Assembly (NCBI RefSeq): GCF_023716485.1 | Contig: NZ_CP092418.1 | Location: forward strand, 1,657,001 to 1,721,000 | DNA from: Microbulbifer variabilis | GTDB lineage: Bacteria; Pseudomonadota; Gammaproteobacteria; Pseudomonadales; Cellvibrionaceae | Direction: 5' to 3' | Length of the DNA stretch: 64,000 bases | In this document: positions 17,568-26,100 of the stretch, piece by piece | Numbering within the stretch: position 1 is the first letter of the stretch | Layout: each line of letters opens with the position of its first letter | Position numbers and translations under genes: made by a program | The notes under the pieces: generated by a model | The model's input: only the letters and a program-made list of their open reading frames with translations | Database searches by the model: none | Told to the model about the DNA's origin: nothing

Positions 17568-18428
17568 ATGGCGAATCGGATTGAAGAGCGAGATAGCACG
17601 TCAGCCCTTGTGGTAGAGGGTGGCGCTATGCGCGGAATTTTTGCAGCCGGAGTTTTGGATGCTTTTATCGAGGTGGATTTTTGCCCCTTTGACTTCGCTA
17701 TTGGCGTTTCTGCGGGGTCAACCAACCTGATTGGCTACCTGGCGGGAGACCATGGCCGCAGCCGCCAGATTTTACTTGACCATGCCACGCGCGCGGACTT
17801 TATTGACTGGCGGCGCTATTTGCGAGGGGGGCATTTTTGCGATATCAGTTGGTTATGGCATGCCTCTTACAATGATGTCCCTCTGAATATTGAGCGCTAT
17901 ACGGAAAATGGCGTGCCTCTCTATGCGGTGACAACTAGCATCAACAGCGGGCAGCCCCATTATGTATGCGTCACGCCCGAGAATATGCATGAAGTGTTCC
18001 CTGCATCCTGCGCTATCCCCATGGCTTACCGGGAGTTCCCTCCTGTTGCTGGGGAACCAATGACCGACGGTGGCCTGGCTGACTCAATCCCGGTTATTCG
18101 AGCATACGAGCAGGGGGCGCGGGATATTACTGTGATTCTGTCTCGCCCACTGGGTTATAGAAAACCAGTGGGTTCAGCCCCTAAGTTCATCAAGCAGTTT
18201 TTCCACGATCACGCCCGCCTGTTTGAAGCGGTCTTGGAGCGCGGGGAGCGCTACAACCGCGCCTTAGACTTTATCCAGGCGCCACCACCGGATTGCCGGG
18301 TGTCTGTGATAGCGCCTCCTGCGAACTTTCCCGTTAAGCGTTTCACTCAGGAGGTTGAGTTGCTGGAGAAAGGGTATCTGGTTGGCAGTGAGCTGGGTCG
18401 AAGCTTCCTAAGAAATTCAGGGGATTAG
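17568..18428 (+). CDS. Patatin-like phospholipase (YjjU-type)
   Basis: Patatin-like enzymes hydrolyse acyl esters with a Ser-Asp dyad. From ATG 17568 the 286-residue product has the oxyanion loop EGGAMRGIFAAG (about 17-28), the nucleophile elbow GVSAGS (Ser48) and the catalytic DGG (Asp167) in MTDGGLADSIP. A TTG at 17535 would add 11 residues without support. No signal peptide is seen, so it is probably cytoplasmic or membrane-associated. It resembles E. coli YjjU in size and motif layout. Confidence 0.9.
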   Translation: MANRIEERDSTSALVVEGGAMRGIFAAGVLDAFIEVDFCPFDFAIGVSAGSTNLIGYLAGDHGRSRQILLDHATRADFIDWRRYLRGGHFCDISWLWHASYNDVPLNIERYTENGVPLYAVTTSINSGQPHYVCVTPENMHEVFPASCAIPMAYREFPPVAGEPMTDGGLADSIPVIRAYEQGARDITVILSRPLGYRKPVGSAPKFIKQFFHDHARLFEAVLERGERYNRALDFIQAPPPDCRVSVIAPPANFPVKRFTQEVELLEKGYLVGSELGRSFLRNSGD

Positions 18429-18802
18429 TTGCCGCCAATAGGACCTGACAGCCCGTAAAGGGCTGCGGGTGCTCACCACTAGGGTGGCAGCTGCATGTAT
18501 GCCAGTAAGGCTGGGGGGCGTGTTGGCTAGAGGCTTTACTGGAGTTTGCCCAGTATTGGCATTTACTTCTTCTTTGACCTGTAGGAGTCTTGTGTGAAGG
18601 GGGGAGAATGTTGCTAACCTAAGGAACCTTTGAATTTTCATAGTGTTTCTGCCGGCTTGAAGGGTTGCCTGGCTCGGGTTTAGTAAGTTGCCCCTTCTTG
18701 CCGTGATGGGATGAGTTGTAGGGCTATAAGGAGAATGGTTCTGTGACTCGTGGGATTCCAAGCAAAATTTTGAATAACAAACTTAAGGTAAAGGAGTAGA
18801 TA
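18429..18802. other. Gene-free stretch between patatin and GFA genes
   Basis: No reading frame here has recognisable features on either strand. I see no strong hairpin and no clear promoter; the promoter of the next gene is presumably at its right end. Confidence 0.4.
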
Positions 18803-19261
18803 ATGAACGGAAAGTGCCTCTGCGGCGCTGTTGAGTTTCAGCTGGAAGAGCCGCTGCCCGGTCTCTATCAATGCCACTGCTCACTCTGCCGCAAGTTAAG
18901 TGGTTCCGCATCAGATACCGCATTATTTATCAGTCGTGAACAGTTTCGCTGGGTGCGTGGATTGGACAAAATTTCCTCTTATCGAAAACCTACCGGTTTT
19001 CGTTCTGACTTTTGTAGTGAATGTGGTAGCTCTGTTCCTCACTTGATGAGTAATACCACGCACTTTTGGGTGCCGGCTGGACTGCTAGACGGAGAGTTTC
19101 GCGGTAAGGTGATGGCCCATTTACATGTTGATTCCAAAGCGTACTGGGATGAGATCGGTGGTCAGGCCGAGCATTTTGCGGAAATGCCTGAAATGGATGA
19201 GCTGAGTAGACTGCTGCACGAAGTGATCGAAAGAGAAGAGGGTGAGTTACTGGAAAGTTGA
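18803..19261 (+). CDS. GFA/CENP-V family zinc-binding protein
   Basis: The 152-residue product has the zinc-binding cysteine pattern of the GFA fold: C5 and C7 (KCLCGAV), C24, C26 and C29 (CHCSLC) and C71, C74 (FCSECGS). The founding member catalyses glutathione-formaldehyde condensation, but most homologues have no proven activity. An AAAGGAG Shine-Dalgarno precedes ATG 18803. Not obviously in an operon. Confidence 0.9.
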   Translation: MNGKCLCGAVEFQLEEPLPGLYQCHCSLCRKLSGSASDTALFISREQFRWVRGLDKISSYRKPTGFRSDFCSECGSSVPHLMSNTTHFWVPAGLLDGEFRGKVMAHLHVDSKAYWDEIGGQAEHFAEMPEMDELSRLLHEVIEREEGELLES

Positions 19262-19330
19262 GGCACAGCAAACTCTAAAAAGCCTCTAGGCAATTCTACT
19301 TTCCTCAATCTCTGTTGATTATTGGCGCAT

Positions 19331-19368
19331 ACAAAAAAGCCCCGCTCTTGCGAGCAGGGCTTTTTTGT
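19331..19368 (-). terminator. Terminator of tRNA unit 1
   Basis: On the minus strand the stem GCCC-GCTC / GAGC-GGGC is followed by TTTTTT. It lies three bases after the encoded CCA end of tRNA-Asp. Confidence 0.85.
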
Positions 19369-19371
19369 ATA

Positions 19372-19448
19372 TGGCGGACCGGACGGGACTCGAACCCGCG
19401 ACCTCCGGCGTGACAGGCCGGCATTCTAACCAACTGAACTACCGGTCC
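19372..19448 (-). tRNA. tRNA-Asp (GTC), copy 1
   Basis: A 77-nt cloverleaf reads on the minus strand from GGACCGG (acceptor) through anticodon GTC in the loop CCTGTCACG to CCGGTCC-G-CCA. The CCA end is encoded. Identical to the copies at 20044 and 20690. Confidence 0.97.
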
Positions 19449-19496
19449 GCATTCCTGCTTCTCTTGATGGCTCTTGCCTGGCAAGAGTAAGAGAAG

Positions 19497-19572
19497 TGGT
19501 GGGTGGTACAGGGGTCGAACCTGTGACCTACGGCTTGTAAGGCCGTCGCTCTCCCAACTGAGCTAACCACCC
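19497..19572 (-). tRNA. tRNA-Val (TAC), copy 1
   Basis: A 76-nt cloverleaf on the minus strand has acceptor GGGTGGT / ACCACCC, anticodon TAC in the loop CCTTACAAG, T-loop GTTCGACCC and an encoded CCA. It is transcribed ahead of tRNA-Asp, with a 48-base spacer. Confidence 0.97.
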
Positions 19573-19589
19573 CGTGTCAGGAGCTGCGT

Positions 19590-19617
19590 ATCTTAATGAT
19601 TTTTTATCTGTGGTAAA
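19590..19617 (-). promoter_or_regulatory. Sigma-70 type promoter of tRNA unit 1
   Basis: On the minus strand TTTACC (-35) and TAAGAT (-10) are separated by 16 bases. The same -10 and spacing recur at the other two units. The sequence after the -10, ACGCAGCTCC, is GC-rich as in stringently controlled stable-RNA promoters. Confidence 0.65.
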
Positions 19618-20000
19618 TAGCTTTAACAAAAAAAATTAAATAAAAATTTATTTAGATCGAAAAATCATCAATTCTCAATTGTTTTTTTTAATTTACCTTT
19701 TAGCTGAATGTTTTTCTGGCAGATAAAGAGCTGTTCTGTCTTTGCTGGTCGTCAGTAAAAATTAAATCTAAAGAATATTTCGGTGTGGACTGGCAGATTA
19801 TTTCATCGGGTGAAGTGATTGATTTGTGTGGCCCACAAAGGAAGCTTTTGGTAAGAGTTTGCTTCGATGAGGTTTTCTGTAGCAGGCTGGCGATCACTCA
19901 GACTTGCGCCGCCCCTTTAACGGGTTGCCGGATATAGTTTCGAAATTTAATTAATTTTTTTAACAAAAATTTCTTTGAGCTGCTTATGGGATCGGAGCAT
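19601..20000. other. AT-rich spacer between tRNA units 1 and 2
   Basis: These 400 bases carry no convincing gene on either strand. Only the -35 hexamer of unit 1 (19612-19617) is recognisable. Short open frames here have no conserved features. Confidence 0.5.
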
Positions 20001-20002
20001 AT

Positions 20003-20040
20003 ACAAAAAAGCCCCGCTCTTGCGAGCAGGGCTTTTTTGT
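20003..20040 (-). terminator. Terminator of tRNA unit 2
   Basis: Identical hairpin and T-run to that of unit 1, directly after tRNA-Asp on the minus strand. Confidence 0.85.
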
Positions 20041-20043
20041 ATA

Positions 20044-20120
20044 TGGCGGACCGGACGGGACTCGAACCCGCGACCTCCGGCGTGACAGGCCGGCATTCTA
20101 ACCAACTGAACTACCGGTCC
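20044..20120 (-). tRNA. tRNA-Asp (GTC), copy 2
   Basis: Same 77-nt cloverleaf as the copy at 19372, with anticodon GTC and encoded CCA. Confidence 0.97.
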
Positions 20121-20168
20121 GCATTCCTGCTTCTCTTGGTTGCTCTTGCCTGGCAAGAGTAAGAGAAG

Positions 20169-20244
20169 TGGTGGGTGGTACAGGGGTCGAACCTGTGACC
20201 TACGGCTTGTAAGGCCGTCGCTCTCCCAACTGAGCTAACCACCC
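20169..20244 (-). tRNA. tRNA-Val (TAC), copy 2
   Basis: Same 76-nt cloverleaf as the copy at 19497, with anticodon TAC and encoded CCA. Confidence 0.97.
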
Positions 20245-20261
20245 CGTGTCAGGAGCTGCGT

Positions 20262-20289
20262 ATCTTAATGATATTTTTTTAGCGGTCAA
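20262..20289 (-). promoter_or_regulatory. Sigma-70 type promoter of tRNA unit 2
   Basis: Minus-strand TTGACC and TAAGAT are 16 bases apart, the same -10 and spacing as in unit 1 with a better -35. Confidence 0.7.
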
Positions 20290-20646
20290 CAACTATGGCA
20301 AAAAAATTCTAAAAACTTGATTTAGGATAAAAAAACATCAGTTAGGTGGTGGATTTTCTTTCAGAGTTTTATCCGCTGAATTTATTTTACTTAAAAATAA
20401 CTTGCTGGTTTTTTATCCTGCTGACAATTAAATGGTAGTGAAAGAAACCCGTTTCGGGTTGGGAATTGCTGGTTGCCTTGTTACTGGCGATTAAAATTGT
20501 GTGCACGTGAGGCTGGTAATAATGGTTGTGCGGGGGGATTTTTTACTGCCGTGTATTGTTGTTAATTACTTGAGTTGCTGCAGGTGGGTGTTGGGTGTGG
20601 CGCAGGAGCTTGGAGAAGGAGTTTTACAGGGTGTTAATGTCTGCGC
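20273..20646. other. Spacer between tRNA units 2 and 3
   Basis: These 374 bases hold no recognisable gene. Apart from the -35 of unit 2 I see only short GAAACCCGTTTCGGGTT-type inverted sequence near 20445. It does not resemble the spacer between units 1 and 2. Confidence 0.45.
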
Positions 20647-20648
20647 AT

Positions 20649-20686
20649 ACAAAAAAGCCCCGCTCTTGCGAGCAGGGCTTTTTTGT
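20649..20686 (-). terminator. Terminator of tRNA unit 3
   Basis: Same hairpin with T-run as in the other two units. Confidence 0.85.
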
Positions 20687-20689
20687 ATA

Positions 20690-20766
20690 TGGCGGACCGG
20701 ACGGGACTCGAACCCGCGACCTCCGGCGTGACAGGCCGGCATTCTAACCAACTGAACTACCGGTCC
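20690..20766 (-). tRNA. tRNA-Asp (GTC), copy 3
   Basis: Same 77-nt cloverleaf with anticodon GTC and encoded CCA. Confidence 0.97.
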
Positions 20767-20814
20767 GCATTCCTGCTTCTCTTGGTGGCTCTTGCCTGGC
20801 AAGAGTAAGAGAAG

Positions 20815-20890
20815 TGGTGGGTGGTACAGGGGTCGAACCTGTGACCTACGGCTTGTAAGGCCGTCGCTCTCCCAACTGAGCTAACCACCC
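20815..20890 (-). tRNA. tRNA-Val (TAC), copy 3
   Basis: Same 76-nt cloverleaf with anticodon TAC and encoded CCA. Confidence 0.97.
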
Positions 20891-20907
20891 CGTGTCAGGA
20901 GCTGCGT

Positions 20908-20935
20908 ATCTTAATGATATTCTTTGCGGCGTCAA
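20908..20935 (-). promoter_or_regulatory. Sigma-70 type promoter of tRNA unit 3
   Basis: Minus-strand TTGACG and TAAGAT with a 16-base spacer, matching the other two units. Confidence 0.7.
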
Positions 20936-21020
20936 CGCCTTTTTTGAATTTTTTTTTGTCTTTCAATGAGTTAAGGCGTTTAAGAACGAGATGGTGGGCG
21001 TGTCCGGCAAGTGGCGACAC

Positions 21021-21029
21021 TGTTATAAT
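21021..21029 (+). promoter_or_regulatory. Extended -10 promoter for ccmH-ccmI
   Basis: TGTTATAAT is a perfect extended -10 element 36 bases upstream of the ccmH start. No good -35 is visible, which is normal for this class. It explains how ccmHI can be expressed apart from ccmFG. Confidence 0.55.
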
Positions 21030-21065
21030 CGCGTAAATTTCCAGGGTGTGAGCGTGGAGTAAGCC

Positions 21066-21593
21066 GTGAAACAGATGAGCTGGTTGGGGCAATTTCTACT
21101 TGCGTTTGGCCTCTTGTGCCTATCCGTAGTGGCGCAGGCGGTGGTGGAGACGGAGAAGTTGTCCTCTTCGGAACTGGAGGCGCGCTACCGGGTGCTGATC
21201 GAAGAAATGCGTTGTCCAAAATGCCAGAACCAGAACCTGGCCGACTCGGATGCGTCGATTTCCGCAGATTTGCGGCGGGAAATTCGCCGGCTACTGGAAG
21301 AGGGTTTTACAGACAAAGAAATTACCGACTACATGGTGGCCCGCTATGGGGACTTTGTTCTCTACAGGCCCCCGGTACAGCGCAATACTCTGGCGCTTTG
21401 GCTGGCTCCCGGCATCTTTGCCTTGGTGGGTCTACTGGCTTTGATTGTGATTGTGGTGCGTTCTCGCAGTGGCACTGGTGCCAGTCAGGACGATGACTCT
21501 GGAGAATTGACTGCAGAAGAGAGGCGCCGTCTGAAAAAACTGCTAGGTGATGACCTGGACGATTTGACTGACCCTGGGAAGAAGAGCAAATGA
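21066..21593 (+). CDS. ccmH: Cytochrome c-type biogenesis protein CcmH
   Basis: CcmH is a periplasmic thiol oxidoreductase that works with CcmF and CcmG to present reduced apocytochrome c for heme attachment. The 175-residue product has a signal sequence (to about 26), the RCPKCQ redox motif (C50, C53) followed by NQNLADSDASISADLR, and one membrane helix (about 105-127). GTG 21066 is the start, with GGAG upstream. It overlaps ccmI by four bases. It is separated from ccmG by 19.5 kb, which is unusual. Confidence 0.95.
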   Translation: MKQMSWLGQFLLAFGLLCLSVVAQAVVETEKLSSSELEARYRVLIEEMRCPKCQNQNLADSDASISADLRREIRRLLEEGFTDKEITDYMVARYGDFVLYRPPVQRNTLALWLAPGIFALVGLLALIVIVVRSRSGTGASQDDDSGELTAEERRRLKKLLGDDLDDLTDPGKKSK

Positions 21594-22843
21594 CTGATAT
21601 TTGGTTTGGTTTAGCGATCCTGTTATTGCTGTTGGCATTTATCTTCCTTTTACCGGGATTGCGTGGAGCCGGTGCCCGGCGTTCCGGTGGAGATAAGCGT
21701 GAAGCCCTGGCGCAGCTGTATCGAGAGCGCACGCGGGAGCTTCGCGCAGCGGTGCAAAGTGGCGCTATGGATGAGCGGCAATTTGCCCAGCTGGAAGCGG
21801 AGATGGCACGCGAATTATTGAGCGCCAAAGAAGAAGCGAATGCCGTAACTCCCTCGCGTAAAGGCTCCGGGTTACTGATTGGTCTGGCCGTTCTTGTACC
21901 TGCGATTGCAGTGGGGGCCTATGTCTTTTCTGAGCGCCCCCAGGAAGTATCTCTGTACCGTGAAATGTTGGCCAGTCAGCAGGGGCAAACAGACTCCTCA
22001 GCTGAAGAGCGCATCACCCAGCAGTTAAAGCAGCGGGCAGAAACTCACCCTGAGGATTTGAGCAGTCGCTTTGTTCTGGCTCAACGGCTTCTGGTCACTG
22101 GTGATATCGCCGGAGCGGTAGAGGCCTATCGCTATGTGCTGGCACGCGAACCCGAGGCAGTTATGGTTAAGGCCGAGCTGGCGCAAGCGTTATTTTTTGC
22201 GGGCGGCTCTAAAGTAACGGATGAAATTCGCACTCTGGTCGATCAGGTGCTAGAGGCCCAGCCCAGCAATGGGACAGCATTAGGCTTGGCGGGAATTGCA
22301 GCCTATGAGGACAAGGATTACCGCAAGGCGCGTGATCATTGGCAGGGTGCCCTTGCGCAGCTGGCTCCAGGGTCTACGGCGGCAGAGGCATTGGCGGCGG
22401 GTGTTGCCCGCGCCGAAAAGGCCCTGGGCGAAGATGGTAAAGATGGTGCGGTTGAGATAGTTCAAGCCGCTGTAGAGGAAAATGCTGGAGCTGAGGGTGA
22501 GGCCGCAGCGGAAATTCGAGTGCAAGTGAGCTTGGGTGACCAAGTTAAAGCAGATCCGTCAACGCCGGTGTTCATTTATGCCCGCAGCACTGATAGCCCA
22601 ATGCCTTTGGCGATTGTTCGGCTAACCGCTGGCCAGTTACCAGCCGAAGTGGTGTTGGATGAATCCCGGGCTATGATGCCAGGGCGCTCCATTTCAACCG
22701 TAGATACGGTGCAATTGGTCGCACGCTTGGCTTTGCGTGGTGACGCGCGCCCCGCGGCGGGCGATTGGCAGGGCTCTATCAAGACCCTACCTAAATCCAG
22801 TTGGAGTGAGTCGCAGTCTATCGTTATTGACCGGGAGCTTTAG
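21590..22843 (+). CDS. ccmI: Cytochrome c-type biogenesis protein CcmI
   Basis: CcmI is an apocytochrome c chaperone with a membrane part and periplasmic TPR repeats. The 417-residue product starts with a membrane helix (4-24), has a second at about 96-112, then TPR-like helices from about 135 to 285 (HPEDLSSRFVLAQRLLVTGD, EPEAVMVKAELAQALFFAGG). A C-terminal beta-rich domain follows with VFIYARSTDSPMPLAIVRL and WSESQSIVI, as in long CcmI proteins. Start ATG overlaps the ccmH stop. Confidence 0.93.
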   Translation: MTDIWFGLAILLLLLAFIFLLPGLRGAGARRSGGDKREALAQLYRERTRELRAAVQSGAMDERQFAQLEAEMARELLSAKEEANAVTPSRKGSGLLIGLAVLVPAIAVGAYVFSERPQEVSLYREMLASQQGQTDSSAEERITQQLKQRAETHPEDLSSRFVLAQRLLVTGDIAGAVEAYRYVLAREPEAVMVKAELAQALFFAGGSKVTDEIRTLVDQVLEAQPSNGTALGLAGIAAYEDKDYRKARDHWQGALAQLAPGSTAAEALAAGVARAEKALGEDGKDGAVEIVQAAVEENAGAEGEAAAEIRVQVSLGDQVKADPSTPVFIYARSTDSPMPLAIVRLTAGQLPAEVVLDESRAMMPGRSISTVDTVQLVARLALRGDARPAAGDWQGSIKTLPKSSWSESQSIVIDREL

Positions 22844-23171
22844 GCCCTATTCAAGTATCGCGTTGGCAGGCTGCAGTGTTCAGGGGAGTGCTGCGGCCTG
22901 AGAACTATTTGGCGCCTGGGCGGTCACAGCCGCACGGGTAGAAATAGATTTTGTTTTGCCACAGGTGATGATTTTGTGCCGCTTGAAATGTTGGCATTGG
23001 GTACCAGTTAAAGCCATTGCGCGATCTTGACTTGACCACTGGCCATTCCGGCCGATAATCCGCGTGAAAAGATACTGTGAAAAGCCGCGCTGAAAGCCCC
23101 GGTGGCGCCATGTACAATTGAGTGCTTGGTGATCGGGCCGGCAAAGATAAAAATACCGAGTTTAAGAATAC
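22844..23171. other. Intergenic region upstream of smc
   Basis: These 328 bases carry no supported gene; the minus-strand frame at 22905-23144 has no conserved features. The smc promoter should lie here but I could not assign hexamers with confidence. Confidence 0.4.
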
Positions 23172-26100
23172 ATGCGTCTGAAGTGCATCAAGCTTGCGGG
23201 TTTCAAATCCTTTGTTGACCCCACCACTGTTTATTTCCCGACAAACCTCAACTCGGTGGTTGGCCCTAACGGCTGTGGTAAATCGAATACGATCGATGCT
23301 GTGCGCTGGGTAATGGGTGAGTCGTCCGCAAAAAATCTGCGCGGCGACTCTATGACAGACGTTATCTTTAATGGCTCCAGTGGTCGTAAACCTGTAGGCC
23401 AGGCCTCTATTGAGCTGGTATTTGATAATTCTGCCGGCAAATTAACTGGCGCCTACGCCGCATTCTCCGAAGTTTCGGTAAAACGTAAGGTCACGCGCGA
23501 AGGCCAGAATAACTATTACCTAAATGGGGAGAAGTGCCGTCGCCGCGATGTAACTGATCTGTTCCTGGGGACCGGTCTCGGTCCGCGTAGTTATGCGATT
23601 ATCGAACAGGGCATGATTTCCAAGCTGATTGAGGCCAAGCCCGAGGAACTCAGGGTCTATATCGAAGAGGCTGCAGGCATTTCCAAATACAAGGAGCGGC
23701 GGCGGGATACGGAAAACCGTATGCGCCGTACTTCGGAAAACCTGGAGCGTCTCACCGACATTCGCGATGAACTGGATCGGCAATTGTCTCGCTTGGAGCG
23801 ACAGTCCGCCGCGGCAGAAAAATACAGCCGCTTTAAAGAGGAAGAGCGCAGCCACAAGGCAAATTTGCAAGCCCTAAAATACCGCGAACTCAATGAGCAG
23901 GCTGTCGCCAAGCAGCAACAGATTGGCGAACTGGAGCTTACCGTTGAGGAATTGGTAACCCGGCAGGTGAACTGTGATACCGGCATTGAGCAAAAGCGCG
24001 TTGGCTATCACGAGTTATCCGATGGTTTTAATGAAGTGCAGGGACGCTTCTATGCGGTGGGTGCGGACATTGCCCGCCTGGAGCAGAGTATCGCCCATGC
24101 CCGCGAGCGCTCCACTCGCCTGCATTCCGATTTGACTCAGACCGAGCAGGAGTTCCGCGAAGCGGAGACCAACCTGGAAGTAGATCGCGAGAAGGCTGCC
24201 CAGTTTGAGGAAGAGCTAGAAGTAATTGTTCCAGATCTGGAAATGGTGCTCGCCGCAGAGGAGGATTCCGCCACCGGGCTACTCGAAGCCGAAGAGCAGA
24301 TGCGCAACTGGCAAAACGAGTGGGATCAGTTTAATCAGGGGGCTTCTGGCTCTCGCCAGAAAGCAGAGGTGCAGCAGTCTCGCATCCAACATCTGGAGAC
24401 TTCCGGGCAGCGACTTCTGGAGCGGATTAACAAGCTCACGGCAGAGCAGTCCGGCCTTCAGGTTTCCGAGGATGATGAGGAAACCCAGCAGTTAAATGAA
24501 CAGCTTGCCGAACTGGAAATGCAGGTACACGAGCGTCGCGAGGAAGCTGCCGAGCGGACAGAATCCCTGCAGGAAATACGCAATCGCGAGCGGGAGCTGG
24601 CGACAGAGCTGGACCAGCTGCGCCTGCAGTTGCAAACCAGCCGGGGCCGCCAAGCTTCTCTTGAGGCGCTGCAACAGGCTGCGTTGGGGCAGGGCAAAGC
24701 GGTGGAAAATTGGCTGCAGCAGCAATCCCTGAGCGATCGCCCACGCCTGGCTGACCAAATCCAGGCACAAGCGGGCTGGGAAACAGCGGTGGAAACCGTT
24801 CTCGGTCAACAGTTACAGGCGGTCTGCGTCGAGCGGTTGGAAAGTCTGACTGAGAGCTTGGAGCAGCTGCAAAATGGCCAGGCTGTCTTTATCGATGGCA
24901 CCGTGATGGGAGCAGCGACCGTTGGGCAGCTGCCCACGTTGGCAAGCGTTGTACAGGGGCCGTCCTCTCTTACCGGTCTGCTCGCCGGCATCTATACCGC
25001 GGACACTCTCAATGAAGCGCTGGCACAGCGCACTGGCCTGCAACCCCATGAGTCTATTGTGACGCGGGATGGGCTCTGGCTGGGTCCTAACTGGTTGCGA
25101 GTGAGCCGTGCCAGCGATGCCGAGACTGGGGTGCTCGCCCGCAAGCAGGATCTGGAAACACTGTCCGCAGAGATATCCCTGTGCGAAGAGCAGATTGAGC
25201 AGTGCAGTGAGCAGCGTGAATCTCTGCGCGAACAAGTGACCGGTGTTGAGCGGGCGATTGAACAAGCCCGCAACGACTCCGAGCAGCTCGGGCGGCGCGA
25301 AGCCGAATTACGCAGCCAACTCTCTGCCCGTCGCGCTCGCGCCGAGCAGATGAGTGAGCGCCGCAATCGCATCGAACAGGAAATTGCCGAGGTGCGTGAG
25401 CAGCAGGAAATTGAAGGTGAGTCGCTTTCTGAGGCGCGCCTGATGCTGCAGGAAGCCGTGGAGGCCATGAGCGATGACACCGATCGTCGCGAAATGCTGA
25501 TGGAGCGGCGCGAAGCCCTGCGCGAAGCTCTGGATGCCGCCAGACAGCGTGCGCGCGAGGACAAGGATCGCGCCCACGAGCTGGCTATGCGCGAACAGTC
25601 GGTGCGCACCCAGATGGTTTCTCTGGAGCGCACATTGCAAGTGATGGGTGAGCAGCTGGAGCGCTTGCGTAGCCGCCGGGCCCAGCTGCAGGAGCAGATG
25701 GCTGAAACCCAGGACCCCTCCCAGGATTTCCAAATGGAGCTGGAGGAGAAGCTGGGTGAGCGTATTGAGGTGGAAACGGAGCTGGCTGAAGCCCGTAAAA
25801 AACTCGAAGAGGTGGAGACGGGGCTGCGTGAACAGGAACAGGAGCGACACAAAGTAGAGGCGGCTTTACAGGGGGTGCGCGCCCAGCTGGAGCAGGAACG
25901 TCTCTCCGCACAAACCCTCGAAGTGCAGCGCAACGGCCTGGTAGAACAGCTGCGCGAAGATGAACAGGATTTGGATCAGCTGCTCGAACAGCTACCCGGG
26001 GACTTGACGATTCCCCAGGTGCAGGAAGATCTGGAGTTGGTAGCCGCGCGTATCTCACGTTTGGGCCCGATCAACCTCGCCGCTATTGATGAATACAAAC

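Larger units (their letters stand above)
19329..19600 (-). repeat. 272-bp tRNA-Val/tRNA-Asp unit, copy 1 of 3
   Basis: This block holds, in minus-strand order, a -10 element, tRNA-Val, a hairpin spacer, tRNA-Asp and a terminator. It is repeated nearly unchanged at 20001-20272 and 20647-20918, with the same 272-base length each time. The few differences fall in the spacer between the tRNAs. The intervening 400 and 374 bases are not alike. Confidence 0.9.
20001..20272 (-). repeat. 272-bp tRNA-Val/tRNA-Asp unit, copy 2 of 3
   Basis: Same content and length as the unit at 19329-19600, differing only by a few bases in the spacer between the two tRNAs (GGTTGCTC here against GATGGCTC in copy 1). 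Confidence 0.9.
20647..20918 (-). repeat. 272-bp tRNA-Val/tRNA-Asp unit, copy 3 of 3
   Basis: Third copy of the unit, nearest to ccmH. Its inter-tRNA spacer reads GGTGGCTC where copies 1 and 2 have GATGGCTC and GGTTGCTC. Confidence 0.9.

Noticed and set aside
18417..18761. 114-codon minus-strand frame after the patatin gene
   Set aside because: Composition is not protein-like, no ribosome site is seen, and it overlaps the end of the patatin gene.
19947..20156. Open frames across the tRNA units that read like a short conserved protein (VVQLVRMPACHAGGRGFESR)
   Set aside because: They are translations of the tRNA-Asp sequence itself and recur at each copy; there is no protein gene.
1599..21065. 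Integrated genomic island with tRNA attachment site
   Set aside because: The position next to tRNAs is suggestive, but there is no integrase, no visible direct repeat at the borders, and housekeeping trpS lies inside.
24992..25933. Long minus-strand frame inside smc
   Set aside because: It is the Ser/Arg-rich antisense shadow of the coiled-coil coding sequence.
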